Positions 43,621-52,918 of a DNA stretch of 64,000 nt are shown here, piece after piece (the first letter of the stretch is position 1; each line of letters begins with the position of its first letter). A program made the translations under genes and the position numbers. The stretch covers positions 1-64,000 of the forward strand of contig CAJQSO010000017.1 in the NCBI GenBank assembly GCA_905614365.1, given 5' to 3'. The notes under the pieces were generated by a model. It saw only the letters and a list, made by a program, of their open reading frames with translations. It made no database searches and had not been told where the DNA came from. The stretch is from an uncultured Candidatus Thioglobus sp. GTDB taxonomy: Bacteria > Pseudomonadota > Gammaproteobacteria > PS1 > Pseudothioglobaceae.

Positions 43621-43701
43621 AGTAAAGGTTTTTATGGGTTTTATTGATTATTTTTTTAAGTCTGCAATAAACCTTTCTTTGCTTTTTATCATTATTAAGA
43701 G

Positions 43702-43731
43702 TTGAAACATATATATTAATTGATGTATACT
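43702..43731 (+). promoter_or_regulatory. Promoter of the glycine betaine-type transporter operon
   Basis: TTGAAA (43702-43707), 18-base spacer, TATACT (43726-43731), about 70 bases upstream of the receptor gene start. Confidence 0.6.
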
Positions 43732-43801
43732 AAATTTTTTTCTAGTACCTAAAAAAATAAGTAATAGAGAAAAAAGTAAATTTCATTAAAAGGAGAAATA
43801 C

Positions 43802-44764
43802 ATGAAGTTATTAAATAAAACAGCTATTGCTGCCGTTGTTGCACTGTCTGCGTCTATGGCAACTTATGCAGAAAAAGTAAATATTGGCGATCCAGGTTGG
43901 ACTGGAGCTACTGCAATTGCAAACCTGCTATCTGCGGTAATCACTGATAAGATGGGTGGTGAAGTTGAGCTAATTCCTGGAAATAATACTGCTATCTATG
44001 GAGCAATTGATAGAAGTAAAGGTGAGATTGAAGTTCACCCTGATGTCTGGCTACCAAACCAACAGGCTTACACTAATGAACTTGTTCCAAAAGGAACTCT
44101 TAAATTAAGTTCTTTGAGCTATGAAGGAAATCAAGGTTACTGCGTATCACAAGCCTTTGCAAAAGAGATGAATATAACGTCAATTTTTGACCTTGGAAGA
44201 CCTGAGGTTATTGCTGCAATGGATAGTGATGGTAATGGTAAAGGTGAATTTTGGATTGGTGCTGATGGCTGGGCCTCTGCAAACGTAAATGAGGTAAAAG
44301 TAAGAGATTATGGACTACTAGATCTTGGTATTGAGCCTATTAGAGCTGCTGAAGCAGTAAAAAATGCAAGAGTTTTAGACTCGATCAAAAAAGGTGAGGG
44401 CTATGCATTCTATTGCTATAAGCCACATGCTATATGGGGAATGGCGCCAGTTGTAATGTTGACTGAACCTACTCATGATCCTGCTAAGTACAAAATGATT
44501 CAACCAAAGACTGATGCAGATTGGTATAAAAAGTCTTATGTAGCCTCTAAAGATGCAATGAAAAATATTCAAATTGGTTGGGGTACTTCTCTTGAAGGAA
44601 AGTCTCCAGCAATCGTTGAGTTTTTCAATAACTTCCAGTTAACGTCTGACGATGTATCATGGCTTGCCTATGAAATCTCTGTCAATAAGAGAGATGCAGC
44701 AGAAGTTGCAAGAGATTGGATGTCTAAGAACGAAGGTACAGTTGATGGATGGTTAGGTTTATAA
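43802..44764 (+). CDS. proX: ABC transporter periplasmic binding protein, glycine betaine/proline type
   Basis: OpuAC-family receptor of 320 residues with a signal peptide (about 1-23, ATYA-EKV). The mature protein starts VNIGDPGWTGATAIANLL and keeps the Trp residues that form the aromatic cage for quaternary amines (GDPGWT, HPDVWLPNQ, GADGW). A strong AAGGAG site precedes ATG 43802. It is separated from the ATPase gene by a strong intra-operon terminator (44786-44814). The ligand could be glycine betaine, choline, or a related osmolyte. Confidence 0.9.
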   Translation: MKLLNKTAIAAVVALSASMATYAEKVNIGDPGWTGATAIANLLSAVITDKMGGEVELIPGNNTAIYGAIDRSKGEIEVHPDVWLPNQQAYTNELVPKGTLKLSSLSYEGNQGYCVSQAFAKEMNITSIFDLGRPEVIAAMDSDGNGKGEFWIGADGWASANVNEVKVRDYGLLDLGIEPIRAAEAVKNARVLDSIKKGEGYAFYCYKPHAIWGMAPVVMLTEPTHDPAKYKMIQPKTDADWYKKSYVASKDAMKNIQIGWGTSLEGKSPAIVEFFNNFQLTSDDVSWLAYEISVNKRDAAEVARDWMSKNEGTVDGWLGL

Positions 44765-44785
44765 TCTAACAAGATCGTTATAAAG

Positions 44786-44814
44786 CCGGCGCTTTATATG
44801 CGCCGGTTTTTTTT
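44786..44814 (+). terminator. Intra-operon terminator/attenuator after proX
   Basis: CCGGCGC (44786-44792), a 7-base loop and GCGCCGG (44800-44806), followed by eight T. A strong GC-rich terminator in an AT-rich genome, lying between receptor and ATPase genes of one operon. Partial read-through would yield far more receptor than membrane components. Confidence 0.9.
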
Positions 44815-44831
44815 CAATTAATGTAAATACT

Positions 44832-45896
44832 ATGTCGCAAGAAAACTCCGGAAGTTTTATTCAAATTCAAAATATCTCTAAGATATTTGGAAACACCTCT
44901 CCAGAGGCTCTAAAAGCAATTACTGAAGATCATATTTCAAAGCAAGATGCATTAGAAAATTACAATTCAGTTATTGGCGTTTCAGATGTTTCATTTGACA
45001 TTAAACCTGGTGAAATATTTTGTGTAATGGGCTTATCTGGAAGTGGAAAGTCAACCCTTGTAAGACATATTAATAGGCTTCTAGAGCCAACAATAGGAAA
45101 AATATTAATAGATGGTCAAGACGTAATGGCCCTAGAAAGAAGAGAGTTACAAGATTTTAGAAATAAAAAAATAGGCATGGTCTTTCAAAACTTTGCACTG
45201 ATGCCGCACCGCTCTGTGATTGACAATATTGCAATGCCATTAGAAATTAGAGGCGTTAATAAAAATAAGAGGTATGGAAAAGCAAATGAAATCCTCAATA
45301 CAGTCGAGTTAACAGGCTGGGGAAATAAGTATGCCCATGAACTGTCTGGTGGAATGCAGCAAAGAGTAGGACTTGCAAGGGCATTAGCTGCAGATCCTGA
45401 AATACTATTGATGGATGAGCCTTTCAGCGCATTAGACCCTTTGATTAGAAGGCAACTTCAAAAAGAATTTATAAAATTATCTAAGAAATTAAAAAAAACA
45501 ACGGTCTTTATTACTCATGATTTAGATGAAGCTGTTAAAGTTGGTCACCGTATTGCTATTATGAGAGATGGTAAAGTTATTCAAATTGGCACCCCAGAAG
45601 AGATAGTTATGAATCCAGAGGATGACTATGTTGCAGACTTTGTAAAGGGAATCTCTAGACTTGAAGTTGTTAAAGCAAAATCAATAATGAAGCCAATTGA
45701 TGAGTTTAGTAAACATTATGGCGCAATACCAAAAGATGCCATAAGGATGACAGAAAATGACGATTTAAGCAGCCTCATTGAGAGTTCTGTTACTAGTGAT
45801 AAGCCAATTGTTATCAGTAACGAAAATGGCCAGGATATTGGCGTGGTATCTCAAAAAGACTTACTTGTATCTATTGTTGAGGGCCAGGATGAGTAA
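44832..45896 (+). CDS. proV: ABC transporter ATP-binding protein, glycine betaine/proline type
   Basis: 354-residue ATPase of the ProV/OpuAA family. Walker A GLSGSGKSTLVRHINRLLEPT near residue 65, signature LSGGMQQRVGLARALA, Walker B ILLMDEPFSALDP, switch His in FITHDLDEAVK. The N-terminal 45 residues (including AITEDHISKQDALENY) are typical of ProV, and a C-terminal regulatory tail (about 285-354) resembles a CBS-type module. Its last codons overlap the permease start by 8 bases. Confidence 0.94.
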   Translation: MSQENSGSFIQIQNISKIFGNTSPEALKAITEDHISKQDALENYNSVIGVSDVSFDIKPGEIFCVMGLSGSGKSTLVRHINRLLEPTIGKILIDGQDVMALERRELQDFRNKKIGMVFQNFALMPHRSVIDNIAMPLEIRGVNKNKRYGKANEILNTVELTGWGNKYAHELSGGMQQRVGLARALAADPEILLMDEPFSALDPLIRRQLQKEFIKLSKKLKKTTVFITHDLDEAVKVGHRIAIMRDGKVIQIGTPEEIVMNPEDDYVADFVKGISRLEVVKAKSIMKPIDEFSKHYGAIPKDAIRMTENDDLSSLIESSVTSDKPIVISNENGQDIGVVSQKDLLVSIVEGQDE

Positions 45897-47403
45897 AGAC
45901 AACCTAATACCTAATGATGATTACGCAAACACTGATCAAATTCCAGTTTTCGTAAAAACTAACTCTGAATACTATGTTCATGAGTTTGGCCGCATTAATA
46001 ACAGCTCAAAATTTGTTGTATCCTTTAATTTATTTGCATTTTTATTTGGCTCAGTATGGTTTGGGGTTAGAAACATATGGAACTGGTCTTTAGCTTTTTT
46101 ACTTATTGAAACATTTGCAATTGTTCAGATTGTGAGGGGGTTTTTTGGCAATATTAGCGCCGAAGCCTATAGCAAAATTGAAAAAGTTCAATCAACAATA
46201 GATTTTCGAGAGAAACAACTTCAAGCCGCTATTGAGAACAATTCCGATAAAGTTGAAATGTTCAGAAGAACAATTAAGTCACTTGAAGACTCAATTGGAG
46301 GTTATTTACAGGAAGCTCAAAGCATTGAAGCTTCTGGTTTTGCAATCGCTATTAGTGGTATTTTTCTGTTTATTTTAATAAGGATATTGCAAGGTGTATT
46401 GGCCAACTCTATTTTAGAAAGAAAGTTTTCAGAGTGGCTTTCTAATAAACAAATAAGTCCAGGAATGGAATCTAAAAACTTTCTTTTAAGTATTTCATTT
46501 GTATTAGTAATCATTATTTTTTCAACAATACATTATAGCTTTCCAAATCTCGTTGCTTTGTTTGCAGATTTCCCAACGCATCCTGACATAAGGCTTGCGT
46601 CAATAGATGGAGTAGAAAAGGCTTTTGATTATGCTGTAATTAAAGGTGATGTACTTTTTACTGCAATTACTTTTGGAATAAGGTCAGTCCTTGATGCCCT
46701 AGAGATGCTTTTTGTAACAACTCCTTGGATTGTCGTTATTAGTGCAATAGTATTAATGACTGGCCTCTCTGCTGGACCAAGAGCGGCTGTATATTCTCTA
46801 GCATTCTTAGCATACATGGGTTTTCTAGGTTTTTGGATAAAGGCCATGACAACATTGGCATTGTTAGGAACTGCTGCGATTCTGAGTATATCTATTGGTA
46901 TTCCACTAGGTATATATTGCGCCACTAGGCCTAGGTTTTATGCCTTTATCAGGCCAATTATGGATTTCATGCAAACAATGCCTGCATTTGTATTTATGAT
47001 TCCAGTTATCGCATTCTTTGGAACTGGAAAAGTTTCAGCGGTCATTATTACTATGATTTTTGGAGGAACTCCTGTGGTAAGGCTTACTGTCTTAGGATTA
47101 AAAGGTGTACCTGAAACTATAAGGGAGGCGGCAATAGCTTATGGAGGTTCTAAATGGTACTTATTGACTAAGGTTGATTTACCTCTTGCAATGCCAACTA
47201 TTCTCGCAGGCGTCAACCAAACAGTTATGCTTAGTTTAGCGATGGTTGTTGTTGCATCTTTAATTGGCGCAAAAGGCTTGGGACAAGACGTTCTAGAGGC
47301 CCTACAATATGCTAATGTCGGCCAAGGAATATTGGCTGGAATTGCAATCTTATTTTGCGCTCTAATACTTGATAGAGTTATACAAGGAAAGAAAAGGGAC
47401 TAA
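45889..47403 (+). CDS. proW: ABC transporter permease, glycine betaine/proline type, with long N-terminal extension
   Basis: 504 residues from ATG 45889, which overlaps the ATPase stop by 8 bases; an earlier in-frame ATG (45778) lies inside proV and is rejected. The C-terminal 265 residues are a standard BPD permease with the EAA loop GVPETIREAAIAYGGSKWYLL. The first 240 residues are extra: TM helices near 43-60 and 66-84, a charged predicted coiled coil (about 92-145), then helices near 150-172 and 198-214. The segment SFNLFAFLFGSVWFGVRNIW resembles small DUF2628-type membrane domains. Role of the extension is unknown; osmosensing is a guess. Confidence 0.88.
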   Translation: MSKDNLIPNDDYANTDQIPVFVKTNSEYYVHEFGRINNSSKFVVSFNLFAFLFGSVWFGVRNIWNWSLAFLLIETFAIVQIVRGFFGNISAEAYSKIEKVQSTIDFREKQLQAAIENNSDKVEMFRRTIKSLEDSIGGYLQEAQSIEASGFAIAISGIFLFILIRILQGVLANSILERKFSEWLSNKQISPGMESKNFLLSISFVLVIIIFSTIHYSFPNLVALFADFPTHPDIRLASIDGVEKAFDYAVIKGDVLFTAITFGIRSVLDALEMLFVTTPWIVVISAIVLMTGLSAGPRAAVYSLAFLAYMGFLGFWIKAMTTLALLGTAAILSISIGIPLGIYCATRPRFYAFIRPIMDFMQTMPAFVFMIPVIAFFGTGKVSAVIITMIFGGTPVVRLTVLGLKGVPETIREAAIAYGGSKWYLLTKVDLPLAMPTILAGVNQTVMLSLAMVVVASLIGAKGLGQDVLEALQYANVGQGILAGIAILFCALILDRVIQGKKRD

Positions 47404-47413
47404 GCTATTTAAT

Positions 47414-47434
47414 GCCTTTTAATTATTTAAAGGC
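47414..47434. terminator. Possible convergent terminator
   Basis: GCCTTT (47414-47419) and AAAGGC (47429-47434) form a 6-pair stem with an AT-rich loop between the convergent proW and PLP-enzyme genes, overlapping the latter's stop region. Weak: no clear T tract. Confidence 0.35.
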
Positions 47435-48406
47435 CCATTCAAAGGCTGGGAATGCTGCAGAGCCACCAGTATGAATAAAAAGTATCTTATCTGTTTTTTT
47501 AAAGTGTCTTTTTTGCACCAAGTCTACTAATCCAGCAAAAGCTTTACCTGTGTAAACAGGATCTAATAAAATTGCTTCTTTTCTTGCCATTAATTTAACC
47601 GCACTCATCATGCCTTCTGTCGGAATTGCATAACCACCGCCAACATAGCCATCAAAAGCAATAACTTCATTGCGGCTTACATGGTCCTCACCAACATAGT
47701 CACAGGAATTATTGGTTAACTTAAAAACTTTTTCTTCTTGATCATTTTTATTATCTTTGATACTAATTCCAATAATTTGAGCTTTACTTTTGTAAATATT
47801 TTTGCCTGCTACTAATCCCGCTTGCGTGCCTCCACTGCCTGTAGCAAGTAATATATGAGTAAAAAGTCCATCTTTGTCATACTCTTTGATCTCTCTCATA
47901 CACTCAATATAACCAAGCTCTCCTAGGTGATTACTCCCACCAACAGGAATAAAATAAGGATTTTTACCTTCATTTCTTTTTTTATCCATTATTTCATGGG
48001 CATATTCTTCAACATCTATCCCAATAGGACATAAAACCATTTCTGCATCAAACAATTGATTCAAAAACACGTTACCAGAATTCATATAAGCTTCAGTCGC
48101 ATTAGCAACTCTCTGCTCTAAAACAACAAGACATTTAATACCAAGAATAGCGCAAGAAGCTGCTGTTTGTCGGACGTGATTTGACTGGATCGCACCAACT
48201 GTTACTATAAGATCGGCCTTGGAATTAAGAGCATCAGGCATTATAAATTCAAGTTTTCTTGTTTTATTACCACCTGTAGCAAGACCAGTACAATCATCCC
48301 TTTTAATGAATATTTCAGGACCATCTAAGTATTCAGTAATGTTTGCTAAATACTCAATTGGGGTGGGAAAATGGCCAAGCTTAATTCTTGGAAAATTATC
48401 AATCAT
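47423..48406 (-). CDS. cuyA: PLP-dependent lyase: L-cysteate sulfo-lyase or D-cysteine desulfhydrase
   Basis: 327-residue fold-type II PLP enzyme of the ACC deaminase/D-cysteine desulfhydrase family. PLP Lys lies in GGNKTRKLEF; VGAIQSNHVRQTAA and HTGGSAAFPAF are conserved. The segment KRDDCTGLATGGNKTRKL and CDYVGE...YAIPTEGM match my memory of CuyA (KRDDCTGLSTGGNK) better than DcyD (KRDDVTPMAMGGNK). CuyA splits L-cysteate to pyruvate, sulfite and ammonia. Convergent with the transporter, divergent from the DUF1643 gene. Function moderately sure at family level, substrate uncertain. Confidence 0.75.
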   Translation of the reverse strand: MIDNFPRIKLGHFPTPIEYLANITEYLDGPEIFIKRDDCTGLATGGNKTRKLEFIMPDALNSKADLIVTVGAIQSNHVRQTAASCAILGIKCLVVLEQRVANATEAYMNSGNVFLNQLFDAEMVLCPIGIDVEEYAHEIMDKKRNEGKNPYFIPVGGSNHLGELGYIECMREIKEYDKDGLFTHILLATGSGGTQAGLVAGKNIYKSKAQIIGISIKDNKNDQEEKVFKLTNNSCDYVGEDHVSRNEVIAFDGYVGGGYAIPTEGMMSAVKLMARKEAILLDPVYTGKAFAGLVDLVQKRHFKKTDKILFIHTGGSAAFPAFEWAFK

Positions 48407-48491
48407 AAAAATAAGCTAGAGTTAAAAAAATAAAACTGAATTAAATGCTCATCTAGAACATTAAAATTATTTTATAGATAAACTTACGTAA

Positions 48492-48968
48492 ATGAGCACT
48501 ATAAAGAAAAGCGCAGTATTCTCAACCTGTCGAAAATATCGTTACTCTTTAACAAGGTTGTGGAATTCAGAAAAAGGTTATGTTTTATTTATTGGTCTTA
48601 ATCCCTCTATCGCAGATGAAATTATTGATGATCCAACACTTAAAAGATGTATTAATTTTGCAAAAGACTGGGGTTATGGCGGCCTAATTATGGTTAATTT
48701 ATTTGCTTACATGTCAACGGATCCTAAAGAGCTCAAAAAGACAGAAATACCAATAGGAAAAAGCAATAATAAACATATTTTAAAAAATCATCAAAAGAGC
48801 CAATTAACTGTTGTAGCATGGGGAAATGATGGTCAATTTTTAGAAAGAGATAAAGAAGTATTAAAAATTATCAACAATCCAATGTGCTTAAATATAAATA
48901 AATCAGGCCAACCAGCGCACCCCCTTTACCAAAAAAAAGGCCAAGAATTGATTAATTTTAACAACTAG
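48492..48968 (+). CDS. DUF1643 family protein
   Basis: 158 residues with the family pattern YVLFIGLNPSIADEIIDDPTLKRCINFAKDWGYGGLIMVNLFAY, then TDPKEL and TVVAWGNDG. DUF1643 proteins occur widely in bacteria and phages, and their function is unknown. It is transcribed alone, divergent from the PLP lyase gene (85-base gap) and 133 bases before lgt. Confidence 0.88.
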   Translation: MSTIKKSAVFSTCRKYRYSLTRLWNSEKGYVLFIGLNPSIADEIIDDPTLKRCINFAKDWGYGGLIMVNLFAYMSTDPKELKKTEIPIGKSNNKHILKNHQKSQLTVVAWGNDGQFLERDKEVLKIINNPMCLNINKSGQPAHPLYQKKGQELINFNN

Positions 48969-49101
48969 TTATTTAGCTTAATGTTGGCTATTTTGGCACA
49001 CCAAAACCGCAATACTGCCTATAATTCCACACTTAATGAAATATGCTTTCACCTTTCAATTAAACCAACTTAATCGTTAAATTTATGCACTCATTTAATC
49101 T

Positions 49102-49890
49102 ATGAAATATTTTGTAATAGATCCAGTGATTTTAGATTTAGGCTTTGTGCAGATTTACTGGTATGGAGTCATGTATCTATTGGCATTTTTAGCAGCATAT
49201 TTACTAGCAAAATACCGTGTTAAATCAAGCCCTATATGGAATATAAGTCATGTTGATGATTTAATTTTCTATGGTGCTTTAGGCGCTGTTTTGGGTGGAC
49301 GTTTTGGTTATTTACTTTTCTATAACTTCTCAGTTTTTACTTCAAACCCTTTGACATTTTTTAATTTTCAAAATGGAGGAATGTCCTTTCATGGTGGCTT
49401 CTTAGGAGTTTTGATTGCAATGGTTTTGTTTAATAGGAAATCAAAATTTTCTTTTTTTCAAACGACCGATTTTATTGCCCCACTAGTACCACTAGGACTT
49501 GCTTTTGGAAGAATAGGTAACTATATTAATGGTGAACTTTGGGGGAAAATAACAGAGAGTTCATGGGGAGTTTATGCACCAGACCAAAGTGGTATATGGG
49601 CTCTTAGATACCCAACTCAATTGTACGAAGCATTATTAGAGGGAATAGTCCTATTTATCATATTATGGTTTTTTAGCAAAAAGAATCCGCCAATTAGATC
49701 GACTTCGGCTTTATTCTTAATATTCTACGGCCTCTTTAGATTTATAATTGAATTTATAAGAGTGCCCGACTCACACCTTGGCTACTTAGCTTTTAAATGG
49801 CTGACAATGGGTCAAATATTGAGCTTTCCAATGATTTTTATTGGTCTGTATATATTTTATAAATCCTATTATGTAAAAGGTCAAACATGA
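49102..49890 (+). CDS. lgt: Prolipoprotein diacylglyceryl transferase
   Basis: Inner-membrane enzyme that adds diacylglycerol to lipobox Cys, 262 residues, about seven TM helices. Family blocks: [40 protein letters not shown], and the signature [17 protein letters not shown] with the essential Arg. Substrates in this window include BamD and Pal. First gene of lgt-thyA-rnc-era-recO-pdxJ-acpS, overlapping thyA by 4 bases. Confidence 0.97.
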   Translation: MKYFVIDPVILDLGFVQIYWYGVMYLLAFLAAYLLAKYRVKSSPIWNISHVDDLIFYGALGAVLGGRFGYLLFYNFSVFTSNPLTFFNFQNGGMSFHGGFLGVLIAMVLFNRKSKFSFFQTTDFIAPLVPLGLAFGRIGNYINGELWGKITESSWGVYAPDQSGIWALRYPTQLYEALLEGIVLFIILWFFSKKNPPIRSTSALFLIFYGLFRFIIEFIRVPDSHLGYLAFKWLTMGQILSFPMIFIGLYIFYKSYYVKGQT

Positions 49891-50681
49891 AACAATATCT
49901 AGATTTTTTAAAGCTTGTGCGAGATACTGGTGCTGACAAAACTGATAGGACTGGTACTGGGACTAAGAGTATTTTTGGCCATCAAATGCGATTTAATTTA
50001 AATGATGGATTCCCAATTGTAACTACTAAGAGAGTACATGTTCCTTCGGTCATTCATGAGCTTTTATGGTTTTTAAACGGCGATACAAATATTAAATATC
50101 TAAAAGAAAATAAAGTAAATATTTGGAATGAGTGGGCAGATGAAAATGGTGACTTAGGTCCAGTATATGGAGCTCAATGGAGAAAATGGAAGAACTCTGA
50201 AGGTCTAGAGATTGATCAAATTAAAGAGGCAATTAATCTCATTAAAAACTCCTCAGACTCAAGACGAATAATTGTCTCAAGTTGGAATGTTGGGGAACTA
50301 GATAAAATGGCCCTTGCGCCTTGTCATGCGTTATTTCAATTTTATGTAGCTAATGGAAAGTTATCGTGTCAGCTTTATCAAAGAAGTGCTGATATCTTTC
50401 TGGGAGTTCCTTTTAATATTGCTTCTTACGCATTACTCACTCACATAGTTGCGCAGCAGTGTGGCCTTGAAGTTGGGGATTTTGTTTGGAGTGGCGGCGA
50501 CTGTCACATTTATTCAAATCACTTTGAGCAAGTTGAAACTCAACTCAAACGAACTCCAAAAAAGCTTCCAAAGATCTTAATTCATAGAAAGCCAGAGAGC
50601 ATTTTTGATTATAAATATGAAGATTTTGAACTTTCTGATTATAAGCATGATGATCCAATTAAAGCTCCAGTTGCCATCTAG
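49887..50681 (+). CDS. thyA: Thymidylate synthase
   Basis: Converts dUMP to dTMP with methylene-THF. 264 residues, the E. coli length. Nucleophile Cys146 in [12 protein letters not shown], folate/dUMP residues in [38 protein letters not shown], and the C-terminal end APVAI. Coupled to lgt by overlap and followed by rnc after 3 bases. Confidence 0.98.
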   Translation: MKQYLDFLKLVRDTGADKTDRTGTGTKSIFGHQMRFNLNDGFPIVTTKRVHVPSVIHELLWFLNGDTNIKYLKENKVNIWNEWADENGDLGPVYGAQWRKWKNSEGLEIDQIKEAINLIKNSSDSRRIIVSSWNVGELDKMALAPCHALFQFYVANGKLSCQLYQRSADIFLGVPFNIASYALLTHIVAQQCGLEVGDFVWSGGDCHIYSNHFEQVETQLKRTPKKLPKILIHRKPESIFDYKYEDFELSDYKHDDPIKAPVAI

Positions 50682-50684
50682 CGT

Positions 50685-51350
50685 ATGCAAAAATTACAAA
50701 AAAATATTTCTTACCAATTTAAAGACATTAATCTTCTCAAGCAAGCTTTAACTCATCGAAGTGTTAGTAAAAAAAATAATGAAAGATTGGAGTTTTTGGG
50801 AGATAGTGTATTAGGCTGCGTAATCTCTCTAGAAATTTATCAGCGTTTTCTGTTAATTGATGAAGGGCAGTTATCTAGGCTGCGGTCTAGTCTCGTAAGA
50901 GGTCAGACTTTAGCTCAACTAGCTAAAATACTCAATCTTTCTGAAAGCTTGCTATTGGGTCAAGGAGAGTTAAAAAGTGGTGGGTTCAGACGTGAGTCAA
51001 TCCAGGCAGACGCATTTGAAGCTATTCTAGGGGCTATTTTCTTAGATTCTGATTATGCAACAGTTAGTGAAATTATTTTAAAACTCTATAATGACCTCTT
51101 AAACGAGTCTGGACCTGAAGATTCATTAAAAGACTTTAAAACTCAACTCCAGGAATTATTACAAAAAAAAGGGTACGCTTTGCCAGAATATGAGCTTGTT
51201 AGAACCGAGGGTAAAGACCATAATGCCGTTTTTTATGTTAAATGCTCTATTAAGGAATATAGTCTTAGTGTTGAAGAGAGCGCAAAAAGTATTAAAAGAG
51301 CAGAGCAGGGCTGTGCTGAGTCAATCTTAAAAGGTATATTAAAAAAATGA
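50685..51350 (+). CDS. rnc: Ribonuclease III
   Basis: Double-strand-specific RNase of 221 residues: catalytic domain (about 5-145) with the signature NERLEFLGDSVLG and the second metal site DAFEAILGAIFLD, then a dsRNA-binding domain (about 153-220). Processes rRNA and structured mRNAs. Overlaps era by 4 bases, the usual rnc-era arrangement. Confidence 0.97.
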   Translation: MQKLQKNISYQFKDINLLKQALTHRSVSKKNNERLEFLGDSVLGCVISLEIYQRFLLIDEGQLSRLRSSLVRGQTLAQLAKILNLSESLLLGQGELKSGGFRRESIQADAFEAILGAIFLDSDYATVSEIILKLYNDLLNESGPEDSLKDFKTQLQELLQKKGYALPEYELVRTEGKDHNAVFYVKCSIKEYSLSVEESAKSIKRAEQGCAESILKGILKK

Positions 51351-52231
51351 ATTTTCAATCTGGCTACATTGCAGTAGTAGGGCGGCCGAATGTAGGTAAA
51401 TCAACCCTTGTCAACGAATTAATTGGGCAAAAACTCTCAATCACATCTCATCGACCTCAGACAACTAGACACCGAATTAACGCTATTGATACTCAGGAAA
51501 ACTATCAGATGGTTTTTGTAGATACACCTGGAATTCATATTGGAAATAATAAGGCAATTAATTCATATATGAATAAGGCTGCTAGCTCGAGTTTTGCCGA
51601 TGTTGATATGATAATTTGGCTTGTTGAAATATTTAAGTGGACCAAAGAGGATGCTCGCGTATTAGAGCATTTAAGTAAAGTAGATATTCCTGTTATCATT
51701 TGCGTCAATAAAATTGATAAATCAAGCTCAGTTGATAAGATACTCCCTTACCTAGAGATGCTTGGTGGAAAATTTAAGGCTAATGAGGTCTTTCCTTTGT
51801 CTGCATTTGATCGGTCACATACAAAGCAGCTAAGAAGCTTAATTCTTAAATACTTACCTGAGCAAGATCCTATTTATGATGAGGACTTTATAACCGATCG
51901 CTCTCAAAAATTTGTTGTATCCGAGTTCATTCGTGAGAAGTTGATGAGAAATTTATCTAATGAGCTTCCCTACGATATCACTGTAGAAATAGAAAAATTT
52001 GAATTAGACGGTAAAATGTATAGAATTGCTGCGCGTATATTTGTAGATAAGGCCTCTCAGAAAAGTATTGTAATAGGCCATAAAGGCGAAATGCTAAAAA
52101 AAATTGGTCAAGATTCGCGAATCACTATTGAAGGATTCTTAGAGGCAAAAGTATTTTTAGAGTTGTGGGTTAAGGTTAGACAAGGTTGGTCAGATGATAA
52201 AAGAGCCTTAGCATCTCTAGGCTATGACTAG
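51347..52231 (+). CDS. era: GTPase Era
   Basis: Ribosome-assembly GTPase of 294 residues. G1 VGRPNVGKSTLVN, G2 region TSHRPQTTRHRI, G3 DTPG, G4 NKID, G5 PLSAF; C-terminal KH domain (about 205-290; VIGHKGEMLKKIG) binds 16S rRNA. Overlaps rnc by 4 and recO by 8 bases. Confidence 0.97.
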   Translation: MNFQSGYIAVVGRPNVGKSTLVNELIGQKLSITSHRPQTTRHRINAIDTQENYQMVFVDTPGIHIGNNKAINSYMNKAASSSFADVDMIIWLVEIFKWTKEDARVLEHLSKVDIPVIICVNKIDKSSSVDKILPYLEMLGGKFKANEVFPLSAFDRSHTKQLRSLILKYLPEQDPIYDEDFITDRSQKFVVSEFIREKLMRNLSNELPYDITVEIEKFELDGKMYRIAARIFVDKASQKSIVIGHKGEMLKKIGQDSRITIEGFLEAKVFLELWVKVRQGWSDDKRALASLGYD

Positions 52232-52910
52232 AATTGAGAATTCTCCTGCTTTTTTGATTCATCGAAGAATGTACCAAGGAAGCTCTCTATTGCTAGACTT
52301 CTTTACTAAAGATCATGGAAGAATTCGCTTGATAGCAAGAGGAGCTAGAAGTAGTAAAACGTCGCTTCAAATGTTTCAATGCTTAAGTATTTCATTTAAG
52401 GGAAAAAGTGACCTAAAAAGCCTCTCTCAGTGGGAGATTTCAGATGAACCACGAAGACTTCTTGGTGATGATCTGATATTAGCTATCTATGTAAATGAAC
52501 TTCTTATTAGGCTTATCCCTGAGGGTGATGAGTATAGTGGGCTTTTTAGTGCCTACTGGCACTTCATTAAAAATATTAATCATAAATCTAGTTCTGAAAA
52601 AGAATATGCACTGCGCATATTTGAAAATCAACTAATGCAAGAATTAGGATATGGACTTGACTTTAAAGATGATATTGAAGGGAATCCAATTAAAAGTAAT
52701 GGTCTTTATGATTTTATTGAAGATCAAGGTTTTATTGCACAAACTGAAGGTAAAATTTTGGGTGAAATTCTTTTAAATATTATCACTCCTAACCAAGCAA
52801 TTCCAAGCTCTGAAGGGTTAAATACTTTAAAAAAATTGAATCGAAAAAGGTTAAAGCCTCTTCTAGGTGATAAACCACTTAAAAGTAAAGAGTTATTTTT
52901 TGTTAATTAG
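52224..52910 (+). CDS. recO: DNA repair protein RecO
   Basis: Loads RecA at SSB-coated gaps with RecR. 228 residues: N-terminal OB fold (about 1-80; [38 protein letters not shown] pattern) and a helical C-terminal domain. The four-Cys zinc site found in some RecO proteins is absent, as in E. coli. Position after era supports the call. Confidence 0.93.
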   Translation: MTRIENSPAFLIHRRMYQGSSLLLDFFTKDHGRIRLIARGARSSKTSLQMFQCLSISFKGKSDLKSLSQWEISDEPRRLLGDDLILAIYVNELLIRLIPEGDEYSGLFSAYWHFIKNINHKSSSEKEYALRIFENQLMQELGYGLDFKDDIEGNPIKSNGLYDFIEDQGFIAQTEGKILGEILLNIITPNQAIPSSEGLNTLKKLNRKRLKPLLGDKPLKSKELFFVN

Positions 52911-52918
52911 GTCTAGTT

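Noticed and set aside
43624-43676. AAAGGTTT/AAACCTTT inverted repeat after the hydrolase gene
   Set aside because: Long AT-rich loop and no clear T tract; not listed as a terminator.
44791-44802. 12-mer GCTTTATATGCG shared with 41851-41862
   Set aside because: Too short to mean anything; explained by the terminator loop.
45778-45888. Earlier start of the permease inside proV
   Set aside because: It would overlap proV by 119 bases; ATG 45889 gives the usual short overlap.
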